Shown: positions 34,446 to 43,168 of the stretch, in pieces
How the letters are laid out: the number at the start of each line of letters is the position of its first letter
Numbering within the stretch: position 1 is the stretch's first letter
From: Paraburkholderia susongensis
GTDB lineage: Bacteria > Pseudomonadota > Gammaproteobacteria > Burkholderiales > Burkholderiaceae
DNA length: 64,000 nucleotides
NCBI RefSeq assembly: GCF_900177725.1
Contig: NZ_FXAT01000006.1
Coordinates: forward strand, 393,390 to 457,389
Direction of reading: 5' to 3'
Program-made: the position numbers and the translations under genes
Notes under the pieces: model-generated
Told to the model about the DNA's origin: nothing
The model's database searches: none
What the model saw: only the letters and a program-made list of their open reading frames with translations

Positions 34446-34858
34446 ATCAGGGTGTCAATGTGGTCGGCTTGTACGTCGACAATCAGGACGAGGCGCTGGC
34501 GTTCTACGTCGACAAACTCGGATTTCGCGTTCACACGGACGTGCGTAACGGTTCCTACCGCTGGCTCACGGTGCAGCATCCGGAGCAGCCGTCGTTTCAG
34601 CTCGGCCTGTTCACACCGGGCCCACCGATTCACGACGAAGCCACCGCGCAAACGCTGCGCGCGATGGTCGCGAAAGGGGCGATGCCGCCGCTCGTCCTTG
34701 CCGTTGCCGATTGCCGCGCGAGCTACGAGCAAATGAAGGCGCGCGGGGTGGAATTCACGCAGGAGCCGACGGACCGCTTCGGCAGCGTCGATGCGGGTTT
34801 CCGTGATCCCGCCGGCAACGGATGGAAGATGATCCAGGCACCGGCGGGCTCGAAGTGA
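34442..34858 (+). CDS. VOC-fold (glyoxalase/bleomycin resistance-like) protein
   Basis: A 138-residue protein of the vicinal-oxygen-chelate superfamily: NVVGLYVDNQDEALAFYVDK at the start, LGFRVHTDVRNG, and FGSVDAGFRDPAGNGWKMI at the end, with two betaalphabetabetabeta units. The start has a near-perfect ribosome-binding site (AAGGAGGT, 34431-34438). The coupling to a small AraC gene is a common arrangement in this group of bacteria. Substrate unknown. Confidence 0.85.
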   Translation: MNQGVNVVGLYVDNQDEALAFYVDKLGFRVHTDVRNGSYRWLTVQHPEQPSFQLGLFTPGPPIHDEATAQTLRAMVAKGAMPPLVLAVADCRASYEQMKARGVEFTQEPTDRFGSVDAGFRDPAGNGWKMIQAPAGSK

Positions 34859-34879
34859 ACGCAAGCCGGGTGCCGGCAG

Positions 34880-35980
34880 TCAGGTATCGGTGAAGGGTTC
34901 TATCCGCACTGCGTCAGCTGCCGCTCCGGCTTCGCGCAGAAAATGCGCGAGCGTGTCTTCGATTACCGATCTCGCCAGTCCCTGCACGATGAACACGAGC
35001 CGCGTCGCATGGTCGTCGTCGGGCCACGCCTCGAGCCGCAGCGGTTCATGCAGCAACTGCTGCACGCCATGAAACACGATGGGTCGCGTCTCGCCAATGA
35101 AATTGCCGATTCCCTTGACCCGCAGAATGTGTTCGCCGTGATAGCCGAGCAGTACCGTCAGCGCGGTTTCAACCGCGTGCATCGGCAAGGGCTGCGCGTA
35201 ACTCAGGCAGAAGCTGTCGATGTCCGGATGGGCGGCGCGTGAGGCTGTCGCGCCGCTCATCAGCAACTTGCGCGGCGCAGACGCCGCGCGCAGCCAGGGC
35301 CGCAACGTGCGCGGTGTCAGAATGCCGAGCAACTGCCGCGCGTCGATCTCGCCATTGCGCACCGGAATGCGCGCCGCGGCCGGATTCAGCGTGGCGAGCG
35401 CGGTCTCGAGGTCGGCGAGCGTAGCAGCGTCGACCAGCTCCGCTTTGGTCAGCAACAGCCGGTCCGCGACCGCGACCTGCTGACGCGATTCTTCGTGACG
35501 CGTCAGTTGCGCAGCGCCGTGCTTCGCATCGACGGTCGTCACGATGCCGTCGAGCTGCAAGCGGCCTTCGAGCGCCGCGTCGCCGAGCAGCAGCGAGATC
35601 ACCGGACCGGGTCGCGCAAGCCCGGTGGTCTCGATCAGAATCCGCTCGAACGCGGGAATCTCGCCGCGCTCGCGCCGTGCGAGCAGTTCGGCGACGGTCG
35701 CCGCCAGTTCGTCGCGCACTCCGCAACACAGGCAGCCGTTTTCGAGCAGCGCAACGGTTTCGTCGCGCGACGTACTGACGAACAGATGATCGAGACCGAT
35801 CGCGCCCAGTTCGTTGATGACCACCGCGCAGCGGCCGAGCGCGGGTTGCGGCAGCAAACGATTGAGCAAGGTGGTCTTGCCCGAGCCGAGAAAGCCCGTC
35901 AGCAGCGTGACAGGAATCGTGGCCGGAATCGCGTCCGAAAGCGTGTCCGGATGCGTGTCCGAAAGCGCGGCGGTCTGCAT
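34880..35980 (-). CDS. COG0523 (CobW-like) G3E GTPase, putative metallochaperone
   Basis: A 366-residue GTPase. I start it at ATG 35980, which has GGAG nine bases upstream; a GTG at 35998 adds six codons. The motifs are Walker A GFLGSGKTTLLN, the metal-binding GCLCCGVRD (CxCC), switch ETTGLARPGP and the G-motif LLTKAEL. The CobW_C domain is near residues 255-355. COG0523 proteins deliver zinc or other metals. I saw no zinc-responsive site. It follows the metallo-hydrolase gene on the same strand with an 18-base gap, so the GTPase may supply metal to that enzyme or both may answer the same signal; that is inference. Confidence 0.85.
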   Translation of the reverse strand: MQTAALSDTHPDTLSDAIPATIPVTLLTGFLGSGKTTLLNRLLPQPALGRCAVVINELGAIGLDHLFVSTSRDETVALLENGCLCCGVRDELAATVAELLARRERGEIPAFERILIETTGLARPGPVISLLLGDAALEGRLQLDGIVTTVDAKHGAAQLTRHEESRQQVAVADRLLLTKAELVDAATLADLETALATLNPAAARIPVRNGEIDARQLLGILTPRTLRPWLRAASAPRKLLMSGATASRAAHPDIDSFCLSYAQPLPMHAVETALTVLLGYHGEHILRVKGIGNFIGETRPIVFHGVQQLLHEPLRLEAWPDDDHATRLVFIVQGLARSVIEDTLAHFLREAGAAADAVRIEPFTDT

Positions 35981-35998
35981 GACGGCGTTCTCCGGCAC

Positions 35999-37006
35999 TC
36001 AGATCACCTGCAGGTCTTTACCGACGATGATCTGCCCGTTGAAATGCTTGCGCGCATCGGCGGCCCACATCTCGTCGGTAATCGCGGGGTCGCCGCCCGG
36101 CACGAAATGGCTCAGCACCAGCGTCTTCACACCGGCCGCCGCGGCAATCCTGCCGACCTGCTCGGTCGTGGTGTGGCTCTTCATCAGGTGATCGAGCAGC
36201 GTCGGGGCGTTGTCGACGGTCTTCATGAGCTTTTCGAGCGCCGGCAGGTACATCACCTCGTGCACGAGCACGTCGGCGCCTTTGGCGAACTCGGCGAGCG
36301 CGGGGTAGTAGGTCGTGTCGCCGGAGAAGACGATGGTGCGCTCGCGGGTCTCGAAGCGGTACGCGAAGGCAGGCTTGATCGTGTAGTGATCGACGAGCGT
36401 CGTGGTGACGCGCACGCGCTCGTCTTCCATCACGAGACGCGGGCCGTCGAATTCGTGAATGTTGATGAGCGGCCGCAACGGCGGACGGCCTTCCTCGCGC
36501 ATGCGCACCTCGAGATCGATGGCGTTCATGTCGACGAAATCGTCGATCATCTTCGTCATGCGCGGCGGCCCGTACAGATTGACGGGCGTGCGCAGTCCGG
36601 TGGCCCACGCGAGGAACACGAGGTTGCCGAGATCGGCGTTGTGATCCGAATGATGATGCGTGAGGAAGATGTCGCGGATGGCCGGCAGCTTGATGCCCGC
36701 GCGGGTCAACTGCAGCGCGACGCCGTTGCCGCAATCGACCACGTACGGCTGACCGTCGACGACCAGCACGTTCGACGGCGCCGCGCGCAGATCGGATGGC
36801 GTCGGGCCGCCCTTGGTGCCGAGCAGGATCAGCTGCGTGCCTTTGGTCGCGGGTCCGGCGGTGGTGGCGAGGGTTGTCGCGGTTGCGGTATTGGCCGTCG
36901 ACTGCGCGTGGGCGTCCTGCATCCAGGGTAGCGCCGCGGTGGTGCCTGCTGTGACGGCGAGGCGCATGAAGTCGCGGCGGGAGCGTCCAAACGGCTGATC
37001 ACTCAT
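35999..37006 (-). CDS. Exported MBL-fold metallo-hydrolase (Tat signal)
   Basis: A 335-residue metallo-beta-lactamase-fold protein. The N-terminus has a twin-arginine signal (GRSRRDFMRLAVTAGTTAA), so it should be folded with metal before export. The zinc motif is LTHHHSDHNADLGNL, with further ligands in FSGDTTYYPALAEF and near the C-terminus in LVLSHFVPGGDPAI. It resembles the RNase Z/arylsulfatase-like group of small hydrolases. Substrate unknown. The COG0523 GTPase gene follows; a binding protein gene precedes it, separated by a terminator-like hairpin. Confidence 0.85.
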   Translation of the reverse strand: MSDQPFGRSRRDFMRLAVTAGTTAALPWMQDAHAQSTANTATATTLATTAGPATKGTQLILLGTKGGPTPSDLRAAPSNVLVVDGQPYVVDCGNGVALQLTRAGIKLPAIRDIFLTHHHSDHNADLGNLVFLAWATGLRTPVNLYGPPRMTKMIDDFVDMNAIDLEVRMREEGRPPLRPLINIHEFDGPRLVMEDERVRVTTTLVDHYTIKPAFAYRFETRERTIVFSGDTTYYPALAEFAKGADVLVHEVMYLPALEKLMKTVDNAPTLLDHLMKSHTTTEQVGRIAAAAGVKTLVLSHFVPGGDPAITDEMWAADARKHFNGQIIVGKDLQVI

Positions 37007-37081
37007 GGGGCGGTGTCTCCTGAGATCGTCGAGGACCAGCGCGATCCGGACCGCGACGAAAAAGAATTGACGCTGAACCAG

Positions 37082-37127
37082 CCGCGTACCTGCGCCGATC
37101 GTCGAAGAGGTCGACGCAGGTACGCGG
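37082..37127 (-). terminator. Stem-loop downstream of the binding-protein gene
   Basis: CCGCGTACCTGCG (37082-37094) and its reverse complement CGCAGGTACGCGG (37115-37127) form a perfect 13-bp stem with a 20-base loop, just past the binding-protein stop at 37142. It likely separates this gene from the metallo-hydrolase gene. Confidence 0.6.
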
Positions 37128-37141
37128 GAACCGTCAGGACA

Positions 37142-37945
37142 TTACTGCGCGACAGGCTGGGTCACGTCCGTGCCGAACCAGTGGATCGAGATCTTTTTCA
37201 GCGTACCGTCCTGCTTCAGTTCGGTCAGCGCATCGTTGATCGCCTTGGCGAACTTCGGGTTGTCCTTGCGGAACGGGATACCCATTTCCTGTTCGGCGCC
37301 CTTGAGCACCGCGCCCGTACGCAGCGGCAACTGCGAGTTCTTGATGATGTACGGCAGCATGAGCCGGTCGTCGAGCGTCGCATCGATACGCTTGGCCGCG
37401 AGATCGCGCAGCTTCTCGGGCGCGCCCGGATAAGTCAGCACGTTGATGCCCGGCACGGCGCGCGCCATCTGATCGTAGTTGGTGCCGAGCGTCACGCCGA
37501 GCTTCTTGTCGCCCTTGAATTCGTCGAGCGATTTGAACTCGCGCTTGTCATCGGCCCGCTGGATCAATTGCGCGGCCGAGTACGTGTACGGCTGGCTGAA
37601 ATCGAGAATCTCCTTGCGTTGCGGCGTAATGGTGACCTGATTGATGATGACGTCGAATTTGCCGCTTTGCAGCGCCGCGATGATGCCGCTCCATTCGGTC
37701 GGAATGAACTCCGGCTTCACGCCGAGCTTCGCGGCCACGGCCTTGGCGACGTCGACGTCGAAGCCTTCGAGTTGTCCGTCCTTGTTGCGCGAATCGAACG
37801 GGGGATAGGTGCCTTCGAGACCGATCTTCAGGACTCCGGCCTGCTTGACGCTGTCGAGCAGATCTTCCGCGTGGGCGGCGACGGCGGTGAAGCTGAAGGC
37901 CGAGAGAGCCAGGGCGTTTATGAGCAGCAGCTTCGAAAATTTCAT
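37142..37945 (-). CDS. Amino-acid ABC transporter periplasmic binding protein
   Basis: A 267-residue type 2 binding protein. The start at 37945 gives signal peptide MKFSKLLLINALALSAFSF, cleaved near AHA-ED. The mature protein has GVLKIGLEGTYPPFDSRNKD, GFDVDVAKAVAAKLG and the C-terminal LTELKQDGTLKKISIHWFG. It falls in the FliY/HisJ-like group (cystine, polar amino acids). No permease or ATPase is adjacent. It is the second of three such unpaired binding-protein genes here. Confidence 0.88.
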   Translation of the reverse strand: MKFSKLLLINALALSAFSFTAVAAHAEDLLDSVKQAGVLKIGLEGTYPPFDSRNKDGQLEGFDVDVAKAVAAKLGVKPEFIPTEWSGIIAALQSGKFDVIINQVTITPQRKEILDFSQPYTYSAAQLIQRADDKREFKSLDEFKGDKKLGVTLGTNYDQMARAVPGINVLTYPGAPEKLRDLAAKRIDATLDDRLMLPYIIKNSQLPLRTGAVLKGAEQEMGIPFRKDNPKFAKAINDALTELKQDGTLKKISIHWFGTDVTQPVAQ

Positions 37946-38190
37946 GGAGTGTCTCCTCTTTGCTTGAGTATCAGGCTGCACAACGCAACGATTCTACGAT
38001 CATGGATTCGAGTGCTCGCGAAGAGGGTTGGTGAAAGCATCGCGCCTTCGCGGCACGGTTCACCGCCCGGTCGTGTCGTGCCATAGAACACGGCGAGAAC
38101 GCGGCGAGTGGCGGGCCTCATCCTAGCACTCCAAAAGTCGTCTGTTTGATCTTTGTTCGAAAGCCGACGGCAGGTTCTCGCGAAGAAATA

Positions 38191-39114
38191 TCAACTGCTC
38201 CTGCTGTTCGCGGGCGGATGAAAATCCGGCTTGGAAAAATCGCAGAATTCGCGTGTGAGACTCGCGACATGCGAATAGAGCGGCTGCGGCCCGTCGTTGC
38301 GATAGACCGCGTAATACCGCACGGCCGGCAGATCCGGTGTCGAATGCAGTACCGTGAGTTCGCCTTGCCGAACGAAGTCCGCGAAATAAAGCGCTGGCAG
38401 GTAGCTGACTCCGACTCCCGCGATCGTCAGCGAGCACAGCGAGATCAGGCTGTTGCCCGCGAAGGCGCGGCGAATCGATACGTTGTTCGACTCGAACCAG
38501 CGTTCGTAGATCGCGTCGACGCCCGAGGTGCCGGCCTGCATCAGGATCGGCCACGTGGCGATTTCCTCGAGCGACAGCGTGCGCGTTTCGCCGACCAGCG
38601 AAGGGCTCGCCATCCAGGCGAGATGGAGTTTGCGCAGCGGTATCGACGAGAAGCGCGGCGTTCTGATCGTGGTCGGCGCGATGATGAAGTCGATCTCGCC
38701 GGCCAGCAGCCGGGACGTCAGTTTCGTGCTGACGTCGATTTCTGGCTCGAACGAAACCGCCGGATAGGCGAGCCTGATCTCGCGCACGAGCCGCGGCAGA
38801 AACGTCAGCGCGATCAGCTCGGTAATGCCGATCCGCAAACGCCGGACCTCTTCGACCTGCTTGCCCATCCGTTCGAGCAAACGGTCGCGCGACTGCAGCA
38901 TTTCTTCGGCAGTGTCGAGCAGATCGCGGCCTTTCGGCGTGAGGCGGGTAGTGCGGTGGCTGCGGTCGAACAGCGGTGTCGAGAAAAAAACTTCGAGTTC
39001 GTTGACGCGCTTCGAGATGGCGGACTGCGTCGTATGAAGGCGGTCCGCGGCGGCCGCGAACGTTCCGAGGCGGGCCACCCAGTAGACCGCTTCGAGCTGC
39101 TTGAGCGTGATCAT
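38191..39114 (-). CDS. LysR-type transcriptional regulator
   Basis: A 307-residue LysR protein. The winged helix (residues 3-62) reads LKQLEAVYWVARLGTFAAAA then TTQSAISKRVNELEV. The effector domain covers about 92-290 and resembles a small-acid-sensing type (IGITELIALTFLPRLVREI). It is divergent from the hydro-lyase/aldolase/aminotransferase operon, with 284 bases between the starts, so it most likely controls that operon in response to a pathway intermediate. Confidence 0.9.
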   Translation of the reverse strand: MITLKQLEAVYWVARLGTFAAAADRLHTTQSAISKRVNELEVFFSTPLFDRSHRTTRLTPKGRDLLDTAEEMLQSRDRLLERMGKQVEEVRRLRIGITELIALTFLPRLVREIRLAYPAVSFEPEIDVSTKLTSRLLAGEIDFIIAPTTIRTPRFSSIPLRKLHLAWMASPSLVGETRTLSLEEIATWPILMQAGTSGVDAIYERWFESNNVSIRRAFAGNSLISLCSLTIAGVGVSYLPALYFADFVRQGELTVLHSTPDLPAVRYYAVYRNDGPQPLYSHVASLTREFCDFSKPDFHPPANSRSS

Positions 39115-39398
39115 TGAGGTTGGAATACAGGGTCTTGGCGGGGTGCGGGCGGGGATGGGGCGGCGTTCGCACCGGTTCGGGAATGACGCACAGTATCGAT
39201 TGCCGCGGGGCTTTCTGGCAAGCGGCGAGGCCGGTTACCCTTGCCGCAGGTGCTGCCGAACCAGCTGCCGAACCAGGAATTTTTTTCATGGCTCGCGATG
39301 CCGTTTACTCCGCGCGCCCGGCCCGTGTCTTTGCGATACTGTGCGGATGTCGCGTTGGCCGTGGCGTCAACGCCGCGTCTATCGATGAGATCGAGGTT
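39115..39398. promoter_or_regulatory. Divergent promoter region, LysR gene and catabolic operon
   Basis: 284 bases between two divergent starts (39114 and 39399). The LysR binding site and both promoters should lie here. I could not fix a T-N11-A box with confidence by eye. Confidence 0.45.
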
Positions 39399-40670
39399 AT
39401 GTCGGGAAAAACCCTGTCTGAAAAGATTCTGTCGGCGAAGTCGGGGCGCGACGTGCGCGCGGGCGACGTCGTGATCTGCGAAGTCGATTACGCGTTGGGT
39501 ACCGACGGCTCGATTCCGATGGCGCTGGATTACTTTGCCGCGATGGGTGGCGGCCGTGTGCATGCGCCGCACAGGCTGCTTTTCGCGCTGGATCACTACG
39601 CGCCCGCGCCGAGCCCGAAAGCGGCGTTGCTTCAGGCCGGCATCCGGCGCTTCGCGAAAGAGCAGGGCATACCCTTATTCGATATCGGCGAGGGCATCGG
39701 TCATCAGCTCGTCGTCGAAAAAGGCTTCGCCGCGCCGGGCCGCTTGCTCGTCGGTGCGGACAGCCATTCGGTCACTTACGGCGCGGCGAACTGTTTTGCG
39801 ACCGGCATCGGTTCGTCGGATCTGGCGGGCGTCATGAAGACCGGCAAGGTCTGGCTCAAGGTGCCGGCGTCGATCCGCGTGAGATTGCACGGCCGGCTCG
39901 CACAAGGCGTCTATCCCAAAGATGTTGCGCTGTACCTTGCGCAACTGCTCGGCACCGACGGCGCGACCTACGAGACGCTCGAATTCTGCGGCGACGGCGT
40001 GCAAAGCCTCGATTTCGAAGACCGGCTCGTGATCGCGAACATGTCGGTCGAACTTGGCGCGAAGAACGCGATTTTCCCGTATGACGACGCGTGCCGGCGC
40101 TACCTCGAAGGACGCGCTGACGATCTCTCAGGCGCGCTCAGCGCCGACGCGGATGCAATCTATTCCCGCACGCTCGACATCGACCTGGCGACACTCGAAC
40201 CATTTGTCGCCGTACCGCATGCGGTATCAGACAACGTGCGTGTCGAAGCGCTCGAGGCGACACCGGTGCAGATGGTGTTTCTCGGCACCTGCACCGGCGG
40301 GCGGACGAAAGACTTCCGTCAGGCGCTCGACGTGTTCCGCCAGTTCGGCCAACCCGCCAGCGGCGTTCAACTGGTGGTCACGCCGGCTTCGCGCGAGGTG
40401 CTGCTGGAACTGACGCAGGGCGGCGAGCTGGCCGAACTGATCGCGCTCGGCGCGGTGCTCGTGACGCCCGGTTGCGGCGCATGCTGCGGAACGAGCGGTG
40501 CGATTCCCGAGGACGGCGCCAACGTGATTTCCACTGCGAACCGCAATTTCAAGGGGCGCATGGGTAATCCGACCGCGAATATTTTTCTTGCGTCTCCCGA
40601 GGTGTGTGCGGCGAGTGCGATTGCCGGCCGTATCGTGAGCCCCAGAATGCTTCTCGCCGGACGCCCATAA
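39399..40670 (+). CDS. Aconitase-family hydro-lyase large subunit (LeuC-like)
   Basis: A 423-residue protein of the homoaconitase/isopropylmalate isomerase group, of the shorter archaeal-type length rather than the ~470-residue enterobacterial LeuC. I start it at 39399 (MSGKTLSEKILSAKSG). The 4Fe-4S cysteines appear in FLGTCTGGRTKDF and TPGCGACCGTSGAIP. ADSHSVTYGAANCFATGIGS is the substrate/cluster loop. It is two bases from the small-subunit gene. The operon has no leuB or leuA, so leucine synthesis is unlikely; a dedicated hydro-lyase for a citramalate- or dimethylmalate-like acid is more plausible (inference). Confidence 0.85.
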   Translation: MSGKTLSEKILSAKSGRDVRAGDVVICEVDYALGTDGSIPMALDYFAAMGGGRVHAPHRLLFALDHYAPAPSPKAALLQAGIRRFAKEQGIPLFDIGEGIGHQLVVEKGFAAPGRLLVGADSHSVTYGAANCFATGIGSSDLAGVMKTGKVWLKVPASIRVRLHGRLAQGVYPKDVALYLAQLLGTDGATYETLEFCGDGVQSLDFEDRLVIANMSVELGAKNAIFPYDDACRRYLEGRADDLSGALSADADAIYSRTLDIDLATLEPFVAVPHAVSDNVRVEALEATPVQMVFLGTCTGGRTKDFRQALDVFRQFGQPASGVQLVVTPASREVLLELTQGGELAELIALGAVLVTPGCGACCGTSGAIPEDGANVISTANRNFKGRMGNPTANIFLASPEVCAASAIAGRIVSPRMLLAGRP

Positions 40671-40672
40671 CC

Positions 40673-41173
40673 ATGACAACTTCGATCAATGGCATTGCGC
40701 GGCGCTTCGGCGACAACGTCAACACCGACTACATCATCTCTTCGCGACGCAAGCGGGAATCGCTCGATCCCGCTGTCCTGAAACAGTATCTGTTCGAGAC
40801 GATCGCGCCTGAGTTCGCGGCGTCGATAGGCGCGGGCGACATTCTCGTCGCGGGCAAGAATTTCGGCTGCGGCTCGGCGATGGAGGTCGCGGTCACGGCA
40901 GTCGTCGGTGCGGGCATCAAGGTCGTGCTCGCGCAGAGTTTCGCGCGCACCTATTTCCGCAATGCGGTGAACAACGGGCTCTATCCGATCGAGTGCGACA
41001 CGAGCCGCATCGCGGAGGGCGCTGCGTTGCACATCGAAATGGGCACGCACGTCATGATTCGATGCGACGGCGTGGCCGAACCGCTGCAAGCCGCGCCGAT
41101 TGCGCAGGACATGCTCGCCATTCTCGATGCGGGTGGGCTCGTTCCGTATCTGCTTCGGCACCCGAATTTCTAA
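40673..41173 (+). CDS. Aconitase-family hydro-lyase small subunit (LeuD-like)
   Basis: A 166-residue partner of the preceding protein. The swivelling-domain motifs are FGDNVNTDYIISSRRKRES, GKNFGCGSAMEVAV and LAQSFARTYFRNAVNNGLYP. The loop after NTDYII is SSRRKRES, while isopropylmalate isomerases usually have a PARYL-type loop there. This loop is known to set substrate choice in the family, so the difference argues for a substrate other than isopropylmalate. Confidence 0.85.
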   Translation: MTTSINGIARRFGDNVNTDYIISSRRKRESLDPAVLKQYLFETIAPEFAASIGAGDILVAGKNFGCGSAMEVAVTAVVGAGIKVVLAQSFARTYFRNAVNNGLYPIECDTSRIAEGAALHIEMGTHVMIRCDGVAEPLQAAPIAQDMLAILDAGGLVPYLLRHPNF

Positions 41174-41206
41174 TTTTCCGATTCGGGTCTATTCAAGAGG
41201 AAATCC

Positions 41207-41887
41207 ATGAGCCATGCCAACCATTTAGGATTCCGGATATTGCCGATGCCCGCATCGATTCCGGCCGGCATGATCGACGCATTCGGAGCGATCGTCACTC
41301 CCCATATCAGCGACAACATGCACCGCTTGTGCGGCGTGACCGGATTGCGGCGTTATCACCGGGAGAAGAAGCTCGTCGGTCGCGCGCTGACAGTCAAGGT
41401 GCGCCCGGGCGACAACCTCATGATCCACAAGGCGATCGACATGGCCGAGCCCGGCGACGTGATCGTAGTCGACGGCGGCGCGGAAGTGACGCAGGCGCTG
41501 GTCGGCGAGTTGATGCAGATGCATGCGCAGGTGCGCGGCGTGGCGGGGTTCGTGATCGACGGTGCGATCCGCGATGTTGCGGCTTTCCATGCCGCCGATT
41601 TTCCGTGCTTTGCGCGCGGCAATACGCATCGCGGTCCGTTCAAGGAGGGGCCGGGCGAAATCAATGTACCGGTCGCCGTCGGCGGTCTCGTGATCGAGGC
41701 GGGCGATCTGATCGTCGGTGATGAGGACGGCTTGGTCGCCGTGCCGGCAGATCGGCTCGACGAAGTGCTACAGGCGGCGCAGGCACAGGCGCGGCGCGAG
41801 CAGCAACGCAAGGAGGCGATTCTCGCGGGGCAGGACAAGCGTGGCTGGATCGACGCGTTCCTGAAAGAGAAGGGCGTGATCGCGTAA
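41207..41887 (+). CDS. RraA-fold protein, likely HMG/CHA-type aldolase
   Basis: A 226-residue member of the RraA/demethylmenaquinone-methyltransferase-like family. MIHKAIDMAEPGDVIVVDGG and VIDGAIRDVAAFHAADFPCF hold the conserved Arg-Asp of the metal site in 4-hydroxy-4-methyl-2-oxoglutarate/4-carboxy-4-hydroxy-2-oxoadipate aldolases. GDLIVGDEDGLVAVP follows. Such aldolases release pyruvate. RraA proper (an RNase E inhibitor) is shorter, about 160 residues, so the longer form and the operon fit the aldolase. It lies 33 bases after the small hydro-lyase subunit. Confidence 0.82.
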   Translation: MSHANHLGFRILPMPASIPAGMIDAFGAIVTPHISDNMHRLCGVTGLRRYHREKKLVGRALTVKVRPGDNLMIHKAIDMAEPGDVIVVDGGAEVTQALVGELMQMHAQVRGVAGFVIDGAIRDVAAFHAADFPCFARGNTHRGPFKEGPGEINVPVAVGGLVIEAGDLIVGDEDGLVAVPADRLDEVLQAAQAQARREQQRKEAILAGQDKRGWIDAFLKEKGVIA

Positions 41888-41921
41888 GCACGAAAGGTAC
41901 GAAGAGTACGAAGGAATCGGC

Positions 41922-43127
41922 ATGAAACTGATTGCAGCGCGCCTCGACCGGATCAAACCGTCGCCGAGTTCGATGGCTACCGCGCGAGTAAAAGAGTTGC
42001 GGGCGGCGGGACGGGAGATTATCGGGCTGACCGTTGGCGAGCCGGACTTCGATACGCCGCCGCATATCATCGAGGCAGCTTACGATGCGATGAAAAGCGG
42101 CAAGACGCGTTATACGGTGGTCGACGGTACACCTGAATTGAAGCGCGCAGTTCGCGAGAAGTTCGAGCGCGAAAACGGCCTGGCGTTTGCGCAGGATGAA
42201 GTGAGCGTCGGCAATGGCGGCAAGCAGGTCATCTTCAATGCGCTGACCTGCACTGTCGATGAGGGCGACGAGGTCATCGTGCCCGCGCCCTACTGGGTGT
42301 CGTATCCGGACATGGTGCTGCTCAACGGCGGGCGTCCCGTGATTGTCGAGTGCGATGTCGACAGCGGATACAAGATGACGCCCGCGCAACTGGAAGCCGC
42401 GATTACGCCGCGCACCAAGTGGCTGGTGTTGAATTCGCCGTGCAATCCGACCGGTGCGTCCTACACCGAAAGTGAACTGGCGGCGCTCGGCGAGGTGCTA
42501 AGTCGCCATCCGCATGTCTGGATTCTGACCGACGACGTTTACGAACACCTGATTTACGACGGTCTGAAGTTCGCGACCTTCGCGCAGTGCAATCCGCATC
42601 TTCAGGAGCGCACGTTGACGGTCAACGGCGTTTCGAAAGCCTATGCGATGACCGGCTGGCGCATCGGTTTCGCGGGCGGCCCGAAGGCGTTGATCAAGGC
42701 GATGGCGAAACTGCAGTCGCAAAGCACGACCAATCCTTCCGCGATCAGCCAGGCTGCCGCACAGGCGGCGCTCAGCGGTCCAAAAGATTTTCTGGTTGAA
42801 TGGCGCGCGCAGTTCCAGCGGCGACGGGACCTCGTCGTGGACAGTCTGAACGCAATCGAGGGGATCTATTGTCCGCGTCCCACCGGGGCGTTCTATGTCT
42901 ATCCGTCGTGCGCTGGTGTAATCGGGCGACGCAGGCCGGACGGGCGAGTGATCGAAAACGACAGCGACTTCGTCATGTACCTGCTGGAGACGCAGGACGT
43001 GGGCGTCATTCAGGGTGCGGCGTTCGGTTTGTCACCGGCTTTCCGGATTTCGTTCGCGACGTCGTACGAACAGCTTCAGGAAGGATGCCGGCGCATCGCC
43101 CTTGCATGCGAATCGCTGCGGGCATAA
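41922..43127 (+). CDS. PLP-dependent class I aminotransferase (AspC-like)
   Basis: A 401-residue fold-type I aminotransferase of the aspartate-aminotransferase I-gamma group. The motifs are LTVGEPDFDTPPHI, the substrate/PLP pocket PAPYWVSYPDMV, NSPCNPTGASYTESEL and VNGVSKAYAMTGWRIGFAGG, in which the Lys binds PLP. RISFATSYEQL holds the Arg that binds the substrate carboxylate. It lies 34 bases after the aldolase gene, in the same operon. Within the operon it most likely converts the imported amino acid to its 2-oxo acid. Confidence 0.88.
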   Translation: MKLIAARLDRIKPSPSSMATARVKELRAAGREIIGLTVGEPDFDTPPHIIEAAYDAMKSGKTRYTVVDGTPELKRAVREKFERENGLAFAQDEVSVGNGGKQVIFNALTCTVDEGDEVIVPAPYWVSYPDMVLLNGGRPVIVECDVDSGYKMTPAQLEAAITPRTKWLVLNSPCNPTGASYTESELAALGEVLSRHPHVWILTDDVYEHLIYDGLKFATFAQCNPHLQERTLTVNGVSKAYAMTGWRIGFAGGPKALIKAMAKLQSQSTTNPSAISQAAAQAALSGPKDFLVEWRAQFQRRRDLVVDSLNAIEGIYCPRPTGAFYVYPSCAGVIGRRRPDGRVIENDSDFVMYLLETQDVGVIQGAAFGLSPAFRISFATSYEQLQEGCRRIALACESLRA

Positions 43128-43168
43128 GCAGAAACGGAAACTGATAACAAAGCTGACAAGGAGACACC

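Noticed and set aside
35495..36931. 478-codon plus-strand open frame spanning the GTPase and metallo-hydrolase genes
   Set aside because: It is opposite two well-recognised genes and its composition (Arg, Asp, Glu, His, Gln) is that of an antisense shadow.
39399..41173. Leucine-biosynthesis leuCD genes
   Set aside because: No leuA or leuB nearby, archaeal-type short large subunit, an unusual substrate loop, and an operon with aldolase, aminotransferase and binding protein.
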